This document shows positions 1 to 8,121 of a stretch of DNA of 64,000 bases, in pieces (position 1 is the first letter of the stretch; every line of letters starts with the position of its first letter). Below the pieces are notes generated by a model. That model was not told the origin of the DNA and did no database searches. It saw only the letters and a list, made by a program, of their open reading frames with translations. Made by a program: the position numbers and the translations under genes. The DNA comes from Alistipes sp. dk3624. Its GTDB lineage: Bacteria; Bacteroidota; Bacteroidia; Bacteroidales; Rikenellaceae. The stretch covers positions 744,001-808,000 of the forward strand of contig NZ_CP045651.1 of NCBI RefSeq assembly GCF_009557455.1, written 5' to 3'.

Positions 1-95
1 TCCGAGAGAATTAATTAATTCGCGTTTAGTTATTGGCACAGGCCGTTTCGTTTTTGAACCTGATTTGCAATATTATTCAATTCGTCACGTGTCAT
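1..95 (-). pseudogene. 5' fragment of an unrecognised gene, frame broken
   Basis: An ATG at 95 lies just after the stop of the specificity-subunit gene (TAATATG), so translation looks coupled. The frame reads MTRDELNNIANQVQ and then stops after 21 residues. One base over, the sequence continues as KTKRPVPITKRELINSLG to the window edge. Adding one A to the run of five A near position 43-47 would join both halves. This suggests a third gene of the restriction locus, frameshifted and cut by the window edge. Family not recognised; the short length keeps confidence low. Confidence 0.3.
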
Positions 96-96
96 A

Positions 97-1461
97 TTAT
101 TTAAATATTTGGGTCTCAAATCTTTTTTTTGCGGTTGTGTGGGCTATACTAGCCTGCTGTATTAGTGATTGTACCTTTTCTTTCAGAACCTGAATATACT
201 GTACTATATCATTCTGAATTTCTAAAGGAGGGAATGGTACTAATACTTTTTTTAAATCTTTGTTTGTTATCGCCGGATATAGGGCTCCGGTCATATAAAA
301 TTCAAATTGATTTATTGCCAAATATGTATGCAAATACTCATACAGGAAATTCAGATTGTAATTCTTGTTAGCTGCGATTACCTGAAAACCTGACGAACAA
401 ACACAACTATCATATTCAGAAGGAACTATTGCAAATTTCTTCAAGTATGGTCGCGTCGTACCGATAATCAGATCTCCTTCTTTTATAATTTGAGTAGCTC
501 TGCTTGGCGCTTTATCCGTACTAAGCTCTTCTGCATTGACAATACCACGCAAGGGTTCGACACTTCCTATTTCCACATATCTGAAAGTATTAGAGTCTCG
601 CACCCATTTTCTATGTATTAGATTATAAGATCCAAGCGTAACTATGGGGTATTTTGTAGTATGGAGCAAGGTTGTTATTGACTGCTCCTGGTTCCAATAA
701 TCCCATCTGTTTATGTCGGATAAATTTGTGAATTTCAGGTATTTATATTGACATTCTGCAGTCTTATTATTCTCAAGGTTATTACTATCTTTTATGCCGA
801 TGGCATTTAATAAATACGATTGTATTTTTTGTCGAATTGATTCAATTTGGATGTCTATTTTATTCCCTTCTTCAATTATAGCATTATACTCCTCCACCAA
901 CTTATTTTGTTCTGCTAGTGAGGGAAGAGGAACCTTTATATCTAAAAACAGAGGTTCCTGCAAATAGTGGCGATTGGTCGTACCATTACTTGCTTGTTCG
1001 CAGAATTCAATAAACTCATTCGTTGTCGTGAGTAATGCTAAATAATGTGGGTTTACTTTTGAATAATCTACATCAAAAGTCCAGAAATTACCTGTTATGA
1101 TTCCTCCATCTAACTCCTCTGGGACAACGCCAAATGCACCGTTACGAGCATCTATCTTGGACAACAGGAATTGTCCCTTGGAAATCACGAATTGATTTTT
1201 TGTGCCAATTTTACTCCCTATAACTGTATCTCGCAGAAAGATTCCACCGTTGCGTACCTTAATGGTGGCACGCTTGTAATATACATCGTCCTGTATTTCA
1301 ATAGCTGTTTTATTACGGGTCAGGAACTCTTTAATCTGAACCAGCGGGTATTTGGTGGTGAATCGGATTTTGGAGTCATTCAGATACTGCACACTCCAGT
1401 TGTAAAGTTGCGATAACTTTACAAAATCCAAATACTTGTATGTGCTTTTACTCTTTAACAT
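97..1461 (-). CDS. hsdS: Restriction-modification specificity subunit (HsdS-like)
   Basis: 454 residues, the usual size for a two-domain type I S subunit. Such subunits use two target-recognition domains, each followed by a conserved helix, to read the two halves of a split DNA target. Here each half ends in the typical pattern: LPSLAEQNKLVEEYNAI near residue 180-195 and PPLEIQNDIVQYIQVLKEKV near 412-432. Its start overlaps the stop of the upstream methylase by 7 bases, so the two are co-translated. With that fused nuclease-methylase it should form a BcgI-like A/B complex. Family call is firm; the target sequence cannot be read from the protein. Confidence 0.9.
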   Translation of the reverse strand: MLKSKSTYKYLDFVKLSQLYNWSVQYLNDSKIRFTTKYPLVQIKEFLTRNKTAIEIQDDVYYKRATIKVRNGGIFLRDTVIGSKIGTKNQFVISKGQFLLSKIDARNGAFGVVPEELDGGIITGNFWTFDVDYSKVNPHYLALLTTTNEFIEFCEQASNGTTNRHYLQEPLFLDIKVPLPSLAEQNKLVEEYNAIIEEGNKIDIQIESIRQKIQSYLLNAIGIKDSNNLENNKTAECQYKYLKFTNLSDINRWDYWNQEQSITTLLHTTKYPIVTLGSYNLIHRKWVRDSNTFRYVEIGSVEPLRGIVNAEELSTDKAPSRATQIIKEGDLIIGTTRPYLKKFAIVPSEYDSCVCSSGFQVIAANKNYNLNFLYEYLHTYLAINQFEFYMTGALYPAITNKDLKKVLVPFPPLEIQNDIVQYIQVLKEKVQSLIQQASIAHTTAKKRFETQIFK

Positions 1462-3689
1462 AACTCCTTCGTATTGCCATCTTGATCGGTTCGAACGACT
1501 TTATTATCGACTATCTCATAGTGAAATTTCAACTCATTTGAGGCCCACATATGATACTTCTTGCGATAAGGCGTAAACTCTTCGAGCAAATCGATTAATT
1601 GATTCTCGCATTCGGCACCGGTTGTCGTAATGCCTGCTTTTTCTACTTGGGCGATGGGGATAGTATAATCAAATTTTTCTTTAACGATCGCCCATATTTC
1701 GGCTGCAATTTTCGTCTCTAACGCACGCCTTTCAGCCCTCTTTGCTTTCTTTTCCTCTGCAGAATTACCCCGTTCCGCCAGGAATGAATCAATCTTATCA
1801 AGTTGCGATTGATACTTGGAGCCTACCTCTTCGGTCGCCGCCTGTTTAATTGCATCGAACTGGGCCCGCTCTTCGGTCGTAAACTTTTTGAAGAATAGTA
1901 AGCTGGGTTTTACCGTAGCCCCAGAGGCCATGAATACGTCTTGCGGGATAGAGGTGATTAAAATTATTTTGGCCATTTCCTCGAAAAGTTCGCGTACAGC
2001 TTGCAAATTAGTGTTATTGAGAACTCCTTCCGGCAAGACAATGCCCAAACGTCCACCCGGCTTAAGCAAGCGGATACAACGTTCGATAAATAATACTTCG
2101 GTCAGCCCGCTAAGTTTGCCAACCGTATATAAATCCAGTACAGAATCCCCTATGTGGTCATTGATCTGGCTCCTGGCCTGTTGATATACCTCTTTACCAT
2201 ATTTCTTCTCGTATGCGGCAATCTTCTGCACATCGGTTTCCACATCAGTTTCTGTTATTTCCAGCGATTTTTCTACGCGAGAACCAAATGGCGGATTGGT
2301 GAGAATCACATCGAAACGATTTTCAAAAACACCATTGACATTTAACAATCCGTCGTGGTGATAAACGCCTCCGTGTCCATCTCCATGCATAATCATATTC
2401 ATCTTTGCGGTTCGTGCCATGCGTGGATTGGCGTCCGTACCATAGATACAGTTGCTGGATAGATTCTGTAAACGGCTGTTTGAATTACCGGTATCAAGTT
2501 CCTTGTTAAGGGCAGCAAAATAGGCATTGACCTGTTCATCAATAGCTGATTTCTGTTTTTCGCTCAGAGTCTCATAGCTTTCATTGAAAAGCTGGGCTTT
2601 GATCTGCTCTTTAACTTTTTGTATATCTTTTTCAATTTTCTCGCGCACATACTCGAAGGTCTTGATTAAGAACCCTCCGCTACCACAACAGGGGTCGCAG
2701 ATGATTTCACCTTCCTCAGGGTCAAGTAATGCTACCATGAAATCGACAATGGTGCGAGGCGTAAAGAATTGGCCCAGCTCTCCGCGAAAGGTTTTCCCTA
2801 AGAATTTCTCGAAGGCAATACCTTTCACATCATCTGCCGTACGGGAGAGATTGTACACTTCGAGTTCTTTAACTATTGCCTCAAAACTTGCCTCTTTAAT
2901 CTTTATCGTATCATTGGATTCGAATAGACCATCTTTTGCATAGTCCTCCTTTGTACGCTCGAATAATTGCTGATAAAAAGGCAGACTTTGTTTGGACTTT
3001 GTCTTGTCGTAGGCTTCTCGTAGTTTCGTAAATTCCTCTTTTGAAAAAATCTGAGTACCGGTATTATCTCGTTCATATCGGATTTTAATGAAGAGGACCT
3101 TGCTGATTTCATCAAACGCTGCTTCCGGCGACAACTTGTCGTTGTTTCGTATGATATTATGGCATTTAAAAAGCAGCCTACTGAATTCATCGCGCGTAAA
3201 CGCTTTGGTCTGACTTAATAATTCCCTGATCTTTTTTGCATTGGTCAGATCTTCGGCTTTGGGGATATCAACAATCTCTTCAAGCCGTTTTGGAATTTTT
3301 CCTTTAACGACCTTGAATATACGAGTCTCCTTCAGGTTGGTGGTAACAAAGAAATCCGCTCCAGCCCAAGATGCATAGTTATATCCCTGATAATAATCCT
3401 CTTCTTGAATTGTAATATGCTCGGCTTTGCACTCTATAACGATTATAGCAGAAGCGTCATCCTTCTTATCTGATGAAGACTTCCATATTACAATATCGGC
3501 TCGAGCTTTACCCAGCCCACGATGAGAATTACTCACTTGAACTTCCTGAGCCATTTGATCAAGCGAGTAGTCATAGACATTAACAAGCCGGCAGATGTAT
3601 TCCTGACGAACTCTCTCTTCGGGAGTTAGAACCAACTCTTTATTTTTCAGAGGAGCAAATATTTTGTTGCCGTTAATCTGGAGTTCCAT
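1455..3689 (-). CDS. Fused restriction nuclease / N6-adenine DNA methyltransferase (BcgI-A or HsdM-like)
   Basis: 744 residues. The N-terminal 130 resemble the HsdR N-terminal nuclease fold: D65, E86 and K88 (IVIECKAE) fit a PD-(D/E)xK site. A coiled linker leads to an N6-adenine methylase: GQFFTPRTIV near 305, the SAM motif DPCCGSGGF near 330 and catalytic NPPFGS near 465. Ordinary HsdM lacks a nuclease and ordinary HsdR has a helicase; there is no helicase gene here. A cut-and-methylate polypeptide beside a separate S subunit matches BcgI-type (IIB/IIG) systems. It follows the XRE gene by 5 bases and overlaps hsdS by 7, so the three form an operon. Whether it cuts on both sides of its site is inference. 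Confidence 0.85.
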   Translation of the reverse strand: MELQINGNKIFAPLKNKELVLTPEERVRQEYICRLVNVYDYSLDQMAQEVQVSNSHRGLGKARADIVIWKSSSDKKDDASAIIVIECKAEHITIQEEDYYQGYNYASWAGADFFVTTNLKETRIFKVVKGKIPKRLEEIVDIPKAEDLTNAKKIRELLSQTKAFTRDEFSRLLFKCHNIIRNNDKLSPEAAFDEISKVLFIKIRYERDNTGTQIFSKEEFTKLREAYDKTKSKQSLPFYQQLFERTKEDYAKDGLFESNDTIKIKEASFEAIVKELEVYNLSRTADDVKGIAFEKFLGKTFRGELGQFFTPRTIVDFMVALLDPEEGEIICDPCCGSGGFLIKTFEYVREKIEKDIQKVKEQIKAQLFNESYETLSEKQKSAIDEQVNAYFAALNKELDTGNSNSRLQNLSSNCIYGTDANPRMARTAKMNMIMHGDGHGGVYHHDGLLNVNGVFENRFDVILTNPPFGSRVEKSLEITETDVETDVQKIAAYEKKYGKEVYQQARSQINDHIGDSVLDLYTVGKLSGLTEVLFIERCIRLLKPGGRLGIVLPEGVLNNTNLQAVRELFEEMAKIILITSIPQDVFMASGATVKPSLLFFKKFTTEERAQFDAIKQAATEEVGSKYQSQLDKIDSFLAERGNSAEEKKAKRAERRALETKIAAEIWAIVKEKFDYTIPIAQVEKAGITTTGAECENQLIDLLEEFTPYRKKYHMWASNELKFHYEIVDNKVVRTDQDGNTKELC

Positions 3690-3694
3690 ATATA

Positions 3695-3898
3695 CTATTT
3701 TGTACTTTTTATTAATTCTTTGGGATCAATTTGAAGTATTTGGGCTATCTCAAACAGCACCTCTAAACTTGGCTGTCGGCGATTGCAGACGTATGAATTG
3801 ACAATACAAAAACTTTTTCCAAGCTTCTCTGCCAACCAAGTCTGTTTTATGCCTTTCTCTTCAAGCACTTCTTTGATTCGGTTCATGGGTTTGTTCAT
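3695..3898 (-). CDS. XRE-family HTH regulator of the restriction locus
   Basis: 67 residues, essentially one helix-turn-helix domain: IKQTWLAEKLGKS followed by a recognition helix around VNSYVCNRRQPS. It is the first gene of the operon, 5 bases ahead of the nuclease-methylase. That is where controller (C) proteins sit in many restriction systems, delaying nuclease synthesis until methylation is complete. The controller role is inferred from position and size. Confidence 0.75.
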   Translation of the reverse strand: MNKPMNRIKEVLEEKGIKQTWLAEKLGKSFCIVNSYVCNRRQPSLEVLFEIAQILQIDPKELIKSTK

Positions 3899-4049
3899 TA
3901 TATACTGTACCGTTTTTATTTACGAAGATATAAAATATTATGCGATAAAAAGATAAAAACAGGCGAATTTCTTTTTCATTTGTTGGGTATTGTCCAAGGC
4001 TAAGAATTAATGGATAGCGACATGAGGTATTAAATAGATTCTTTTTAGC

Positions 4050-4608
4050 TTACCTTAATATATCCACCAATAGTTTTTCCAGCGTGGGCATGGGAACTCC
4101 AGATACCTTTTGCAAAGGAGCCTCGGAGATAAGATTTTCACAAAAAAGACACGGCTATCCAAATCCACATATCGGTATATCATTTTCTTATCAGGACGCA
4201 GATAAGCATTACGCTGCTTGCCTTTCAGAAAATTGAAAACGGTTTCTGTCGAGTCTCTGTTCGTTTCCGCATAGATGATGCGGTTAGATGAAAGATGATG
4301 TTGCAAAGGTGCGATAATCTCTCCTTGGTAGACGCAGAATTTCGCAAATGGGAAATTGGCATGTAATAGTTCATAAATCTCCTTTACTTCCTTTACTGGT
4401 TTGGGGGCAAAGGTCTGTTTCATTACTTCGGCGTACATTCCACGCCCGGTTCTAACCAGCCTATTTTCATTCACTAGCTTGAACAGATACCATGACAAGG
4501 AAGACCTGTTTATGCCAATTTTTTTGCAGAAAGGCAAACAAGTCCTCTATACTGAAATTATGATGGGTATCAGCAATTTAGTATGGATGTCACTGTTTCG
4601 TTATTCAT
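4050..4608 (-). pseudogene. Decayed AbiEi-like (DUF6577-type) antitoxin/regulator
   Basis: The gene is recognisable only by changing frame. It opens as MNNETVTSIL, continues one frame over as IADTHHNFSIEDLFAFLQ, then KIGINRSSLSWYLFKLV...RTGRGMYA (winged HTH), and ends one frame over as NLISEAPLQKVSGVPMPTLEKLLVDILR. That last block is characteristic of AbiEi-like antitoxins. Breaks fall at A runs, including seven A where eight are needed (about 4525) and four where five are needed (about 4135). The end is also short, and no AbiEii nucleotidyltransferase toxin follows. In the intact family this protein is the antitoxin and autorepressor of a type IV-like toxin pair. Here it is a relic. Confidence 0.7.
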
Positions 4609-4639
4609 ATTATAGCTGTTTCCGGGGACAAATAAAACC

Positions 4640-4675
4640 AAATATCGGCACTAATTCAAAATAGTGCCGATATTT
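4640..4675. promoter_or_regulatory. 14-bp perfect inverted repeat, probable antitoxin operator
   Basis: AAATATCGGCACTA and its exact complement are separated by 8 bases, 31 bases upstream of the decayed AbiEi-like gene. AbiEi proteins repress their own promoter through inverted repeats, so this is probably the orphaned operator. A transcription terminator is the alternative, but there is no clear T tract. Confidence 0.5.
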
Positions 4676-4782
4676 TGAATTTTTAACATCGTAACTCAAC
4701 TCAATTGTCTTTTATTCCGTTTCTTGTTGATTCTTATTTCTTTAATTTTTCCCCATTCTGCCAGGGAGATAATTTCATGGTA

Positions 4783-5490
4783 TTATTCCAATGATAAAGA
4801 ATTCTCTTCGCTATCCATGCATTCGTACTCCCATGGAAGTTGATAAACGGTCCCTTCTTCATGATGGCCCATGTAATCGTGAAATGTGTACGGAATCAAT
4901 CTCACATGATCCTCCTCCTTGAGTATTCGCAAAAGTTTGCCAGCGTCGTGTATTTCCAAAGGAATGCCAGACTTGTAAAGCGCAGTGGCGACTTCTACCG
5001 CAACATCCGCATACGCCGAGTAGCTATTGGAAACAATGATTCTCCATCCGGGACTGTCAAAATTCGAAGCGAGTATGTTCAGCCGCGACAACCCCAGTTC
5101 CCCATAATGGTTCGAGGCGAATTTGTTGAAATCCGTCTCACTGTCGAGATCGTATTTATCCTGCAAATCACAGAATGTAACCATGTTGTAATATGCGACA
5201 TCTTGTAATTCCAATGGTACTCCATTCGGAAGGGTACGTATCTTTCGTGTAGTATCAAACCTTTCAAAATACCGGTCATAGGCTTCATGAGCGATTCGAT
5301 AGTATTTGCAATACGAACGTATCGTCATTGTATCTAACGGCTGTCCGAAATTCTTGCAGACGGAATCCTCCAGTGCTTTTATTACCGTCGTCTCGTCTTC
5401 GACCTCAATTTTAAATCTCGATTCGATTCTGTTGAACTCCTTTCTCGCAATTCTTCCGTCTCGCTGCTGGTAAAGAAGATGCTTCGCCAC
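4783..5490 (-). CDS. Hypothetical protein, last gene of phosphoesterase cassette
   Basis: 235 residues, soluble, no signal peptide or membrane segment, acidic C-terminus (MDSEENSLSLE). I do not recognise the family. The protein is rich in Tyr and Asp, with a central YYNMVTFCDLQDKYDLDSETDFNKF and a C-terminal FHDYMGHHEEG. It begins 24 bases after the preceding gene and closes a minus-strand run of two phosphoesterases and two unknown proteins. Nothing in the sequence gives a reaction. Confidence 0.7.
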   Translation of the reverse strand: MAKHLLYQQRDGRIARKEFNRIESRFKIEVEDETTVIKALEDSVCKNFGQPLDTMTIRSYCKYYRIAHEAYDRYFERFDTTRKIRTLPNGVPLELQDVAYYNMVTFCDLQDKYDLDSETDFNKFASNHYGELGLSRLNILASNFDSPGWRIIVSNSYSAYADVAVEVATALYKSGIPLEIHDAGKLLRILKEEDHVRLIPYTFHDYMGHHEEGTVYQLPWEYECMDSEENSLSLE

Positions 5491-5514
5491 ATAATCATTG
5501 AACCTCTCCGGATC

Positions 5515-6066
5515 TTATATGATAGCATCGATTAGCTTATGAAAATATAAGGCCAACTCTGCCAAGAAATCCCTTTGCCATTCGGGGTAGAAACGATCAC
5601 CTATTCTGTCTCCATATCGGGAATAATTCGCAATAGTAAAATACGAGTGTTTCCTATCCGTGAATTGTATGGTACGCTTTTCTTTGTATCTGGCGGAGCC
5701 GACATGATACCATACCGTTTCTCTGGGATTTGACAATTCCCAATCCCGGAGGTATTCTTCCTTGCTCTCATATTCTCCGTCTGCAATCGACGCTTCGCAA
5801 TCTCCCCATTCTTCCGGAGTAGGGCGGGGCAATTCGATATAAAATCCCCTGTATTCATCGTTACCCATCTCTTCCAGTCGGGCAAATTGCTCCTGAAGTT
5901 TAACTAACATCTTCAATGTATCGTTATCAACCACGATTTCTGTATCGCGCCCGCTTCCGAGCTGTTCGAATATCGCAGCATTCAATCCGCATTCTTTCGC
6001 CAAGTCTATGAAAAGATGCTTGGTAAAGATTGTCTTCTTATGTGGTTCTATCTTATGTCGTTCCAT
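5515..6066 (-). CDS. Hypothetical protein, third gene of phosphoesterase cassette
   Basis: 183 residues, soluble, no export signal. Not recognised. It is charged in the middle (PRPTPEEWGDCEASIADGEYESKEEYLRDWE) and aromatic toward the end. It starts 3 bases after the stop of the phosphoesterase and is almost certainly co-transcribed with it. Function unknown; the tight spacing suggests it works with the phosphoesterase. Confidence 0.7.
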   Translation of the reverse strand: MERHKIEPHKKTIFTKHLFIDLAKECGLNAAIFEQLGSGRDTEIVVDNDTLKMLVKLQEQFARLEEMGNDEYRGFYIELPRPTPEEWGDCEASIADGEYESKEEYLRDWELSNPRETVWYHVGSARYKEKRTIQFTDRKHSYFTIANYSRYGDRIGDRFYPEWQRDFLAELALYFHKLIDAII

Positions 6067-6069
6067 ATC

Positions 6070-6846
6070 TCATTCGTTTTCAATCGTTAAAAATTTACCC
6101 GGATCAAATCCGTTGATTATATGCTCGTTTTCAAATACATATCCCATCTGGTTGCAAATCACTTTTGTACTCCCGATTTCTGTGTCGATATTGGTATGCG
6201 AATGTCCGTAAATCCATGCATCGATCCGGCTGTTACCGATCAGGTCTCCGTATTCACTGGCAAAGGCACTGTTCAATACGGAATCTTTATGCTGAGGAGC
6301 AACAACCTGCAAAGTAGGCAGGTGGTGAGTTACGACCACTGTGTGTTTTGCCGTACTTTCGGCAAGACTTTTTTTGATATGACCTAAACAGAAGTCATGC
6401 ATCTGATTATATGCTTCCGTTTGGAGCAGTTTCCCTTTATACATGGTCTGACGGAAATCGTTAAGTCCTTTCCAAACGAAATATTCGTCTGCCGGTTCGA
6501 TATGCGACCAGAGTGTGCTCATTATGAAATCGGTATCGTCTATTCTCAATACCTGATTTTGATAATAACCGACATTCTCTTTGAACATCCATCGCCATTG
6601 TAATCCCCGTTCCATCACATCACAATAATTGTAATACTCGTGATTGCCGGGAATAATGAGTACTTGTCGGTAGTTCTCCGATGCCCATTTCCAGAATCTT
6701 GATAAAGGGGAGACTTTGTCCTTCAGATAGAAAATATCTCCGGCCAATACGAGTATATCGCCCGTTACCGGGAATTCGTTATGTTTTATGTATCTGCTGT
6801 TCTCCCGAAACTCAAAATGCAGATCGCTCATGTATTGTATTTTCAT
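6070..6846 (-). CDS. Calcineurin-like metallophosphoesterase
   Basis: The start is placed at MKIQYMSDLHFE, because the upstream gene's stop runs into it (TAATATG); an earlier in-frame ATG at 6873 lies inside that gene. About 258 residues. Metal-binding motifs are in order: SDLHFE (D-x-H), GDILVLAGDIF (GD), IPGNHEYY (GNHE), VVTHHLP and GHSHTN (GHxH). The family hydrolyses phosphomonoesters or diesters with a di-metal centre; the substrate cannot be told. Second gene of a four-gene minus-strand cassette beside a restriction system, which suggests but does not prove a nucleotide- or nucleic acid-linked role. Confidence 0.9.
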   Translation of the reverse strand: MKIQYMSDLHFEFRENSRYIKHNEFPVTGDILVLAGDIFYLKDKVSPLSRFWKWASENYRQVLIIPGNHEYYNYCDVMERGLQWRWMFKENVGYYQNQVLRIDDTDFIMSTLWSHIEPADEYFVWKGLNDFRQTMYKGKLLQTEAYNQMHDFCLGHIKKSLAESTAKHTVVVTHHLPTLQVVAPQHKDSVLNSAFASEYGDLIGNSRIDAWIYGHSHTNIDTEIGSTKVICNQMGYVFENEHIINGFDPGKFLTIENE

Positions 6847-6847
6847 A

Positions 6848-7432
6848 TTACTGTTTTTTATTCGATTGTTCAATCTGCTTTTGGATTATCCTTTTTACCT
6901 GCGCGAATGAGACCGGAGTAAAGTCATTATTATCCACTCCCACATCATATTGCGTCGGAAAGAGCATATCCAGCCGTGAAGCGTCTTTTCCCGTGTTATA
7001 TTTGCTCGTATGCACGTGTCCGAACAATTACCACATGTTCCCGTAAGCACCTCCATAGCAGAGGAACGGACAGTGATTCAGGTAGATTTTCTGCTTGTCG
7101 ACCTCTATGTGCATTTGCATGATTGTCAATTCAAATCTGCCGGCGTACCCTTGCCTGATATTTTTCATGTCATGATTACCGAGAACAAGATAGATTTTCC
7201 CATTCAGTCTGTTAAGAATCTTGGTACATTCATGGGATCCTCCCAAGCAAAAATCCCCCAGATGGAACACGATATCATCTTGACTAACTACCCGGTTCCA
7301 GTTTTCGATCAGCGTTTCATTCATATCTTCTACATTTTTGAATGGCCTTTTGCAAAAGCCAATGATATTCGAATGATAAAAGTGTGTGTCCGATGTAAAA
7401 TATACCTTGCTTCCGTCAAACTTGTAATTCAT
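6848..7432 (-). pseudogene. Metallophosphoesterase interrupted by an in-frame TAA
   Basis: Begins MNYKFDGSKVYFTSDTHFYH at 7432 with an AG-rich stretch upstream. Motifs: TSDTHFYH, HLGDFCLGG, LGNHDMKN and LNHCPFLCY. A TAA at 7028-7030 falls between GNMW and LFGHVHTS, where the last metal motif GHVH begins. The frame is otherwise open to 6848 and overlaps the start region of the next phosphoesterase. Relatives usually have Gln or similar at this spot, so CAA to TAA is the simplest explanation. The truncated protein would lack the GHxH ligands and is probably inactive unless the stop is read through. Confidence 0.8.
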
Positions 7433-7560
7433 TTTGCTCTCTTTTGTGCACATCGCTGTGCGGTTAATTAATAAATTGGATGTTCTTACGCTCATTGGAC
7501 GGAAATGACGGGAGAGGAATTGCACGGAGCAAACAGTCACCAATGGGCATAAAACAAAAT

Positions 7561-7591
7561 AGTTGGAAAGTTCGGTAAGGACTCTCCAACT
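7561..7591 (-). terminator. Hairpin, possible minus-strand terminator
   Basis: AGTTGGAAAG pairs with CTCTCCAACT (nine of ten positions). On the minus strand it is followed by ATTTTGTTTT. It would stop minus-strand transcription coming from the mnmE side before the phosphoesterase cassette. Confidence 0.45.
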
Positions 7592-8121
7592 CTTCTCTGT
7601 TGTTTATTCTAAGATCAAGATACGAGCATCTATCGCATCTTATCTCCTATATGTGTTCGCTGGAAAGTATTTATGAAATTTGCAGACGTTTCAATGCTCC
7701 AAACATGAAGAACATACGACCGAACTCCGAAGCATTTGTTGCCTCGAATTGTCGTTTGAGATAATATGTTCATTCTATTTTGCAGCATTGTAAATTTTCA
7801 AAAGAGGCGCGAATGTACAGAATAATTCTGCAATATTCCAAATGTTTTTTATTGAACTCTTCAAATCGCCCTATAAAATCGCTGTGAGATTTAAGAGGAT
7901 GTTCAGGGAATATTTATCAAATTGTATGAGGAACAGAATTTTGTCCCTTGTATCCGTTCAGAGAACAAACGGGGGACAAAATTAGGAAAATTTGATCAAT
8001 ACTTTATTATTCATGCATATTTAAAGTATTGATTATCAATATTATCAAAGTTTGATTGCTTCTTCTTTCACTTTCTATCGTCCGCTGTGTAATATATTTA
8101 TAATCAATTTGTTGTGTGATG
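7592..8121. other. 530-base AT-rich intergenic region, no gene supported
   Basis: No intact coding frame. A minus-strand stretch near 7675-7770 reads as a plausible C-terminus (FEATNASEFGRMFFMFGALKRLQIS, stop) with a TGA just upstream. It may be the relic of a short gene, but it is too short to assign. The rest is AT-rich. Confidence 0.4.
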
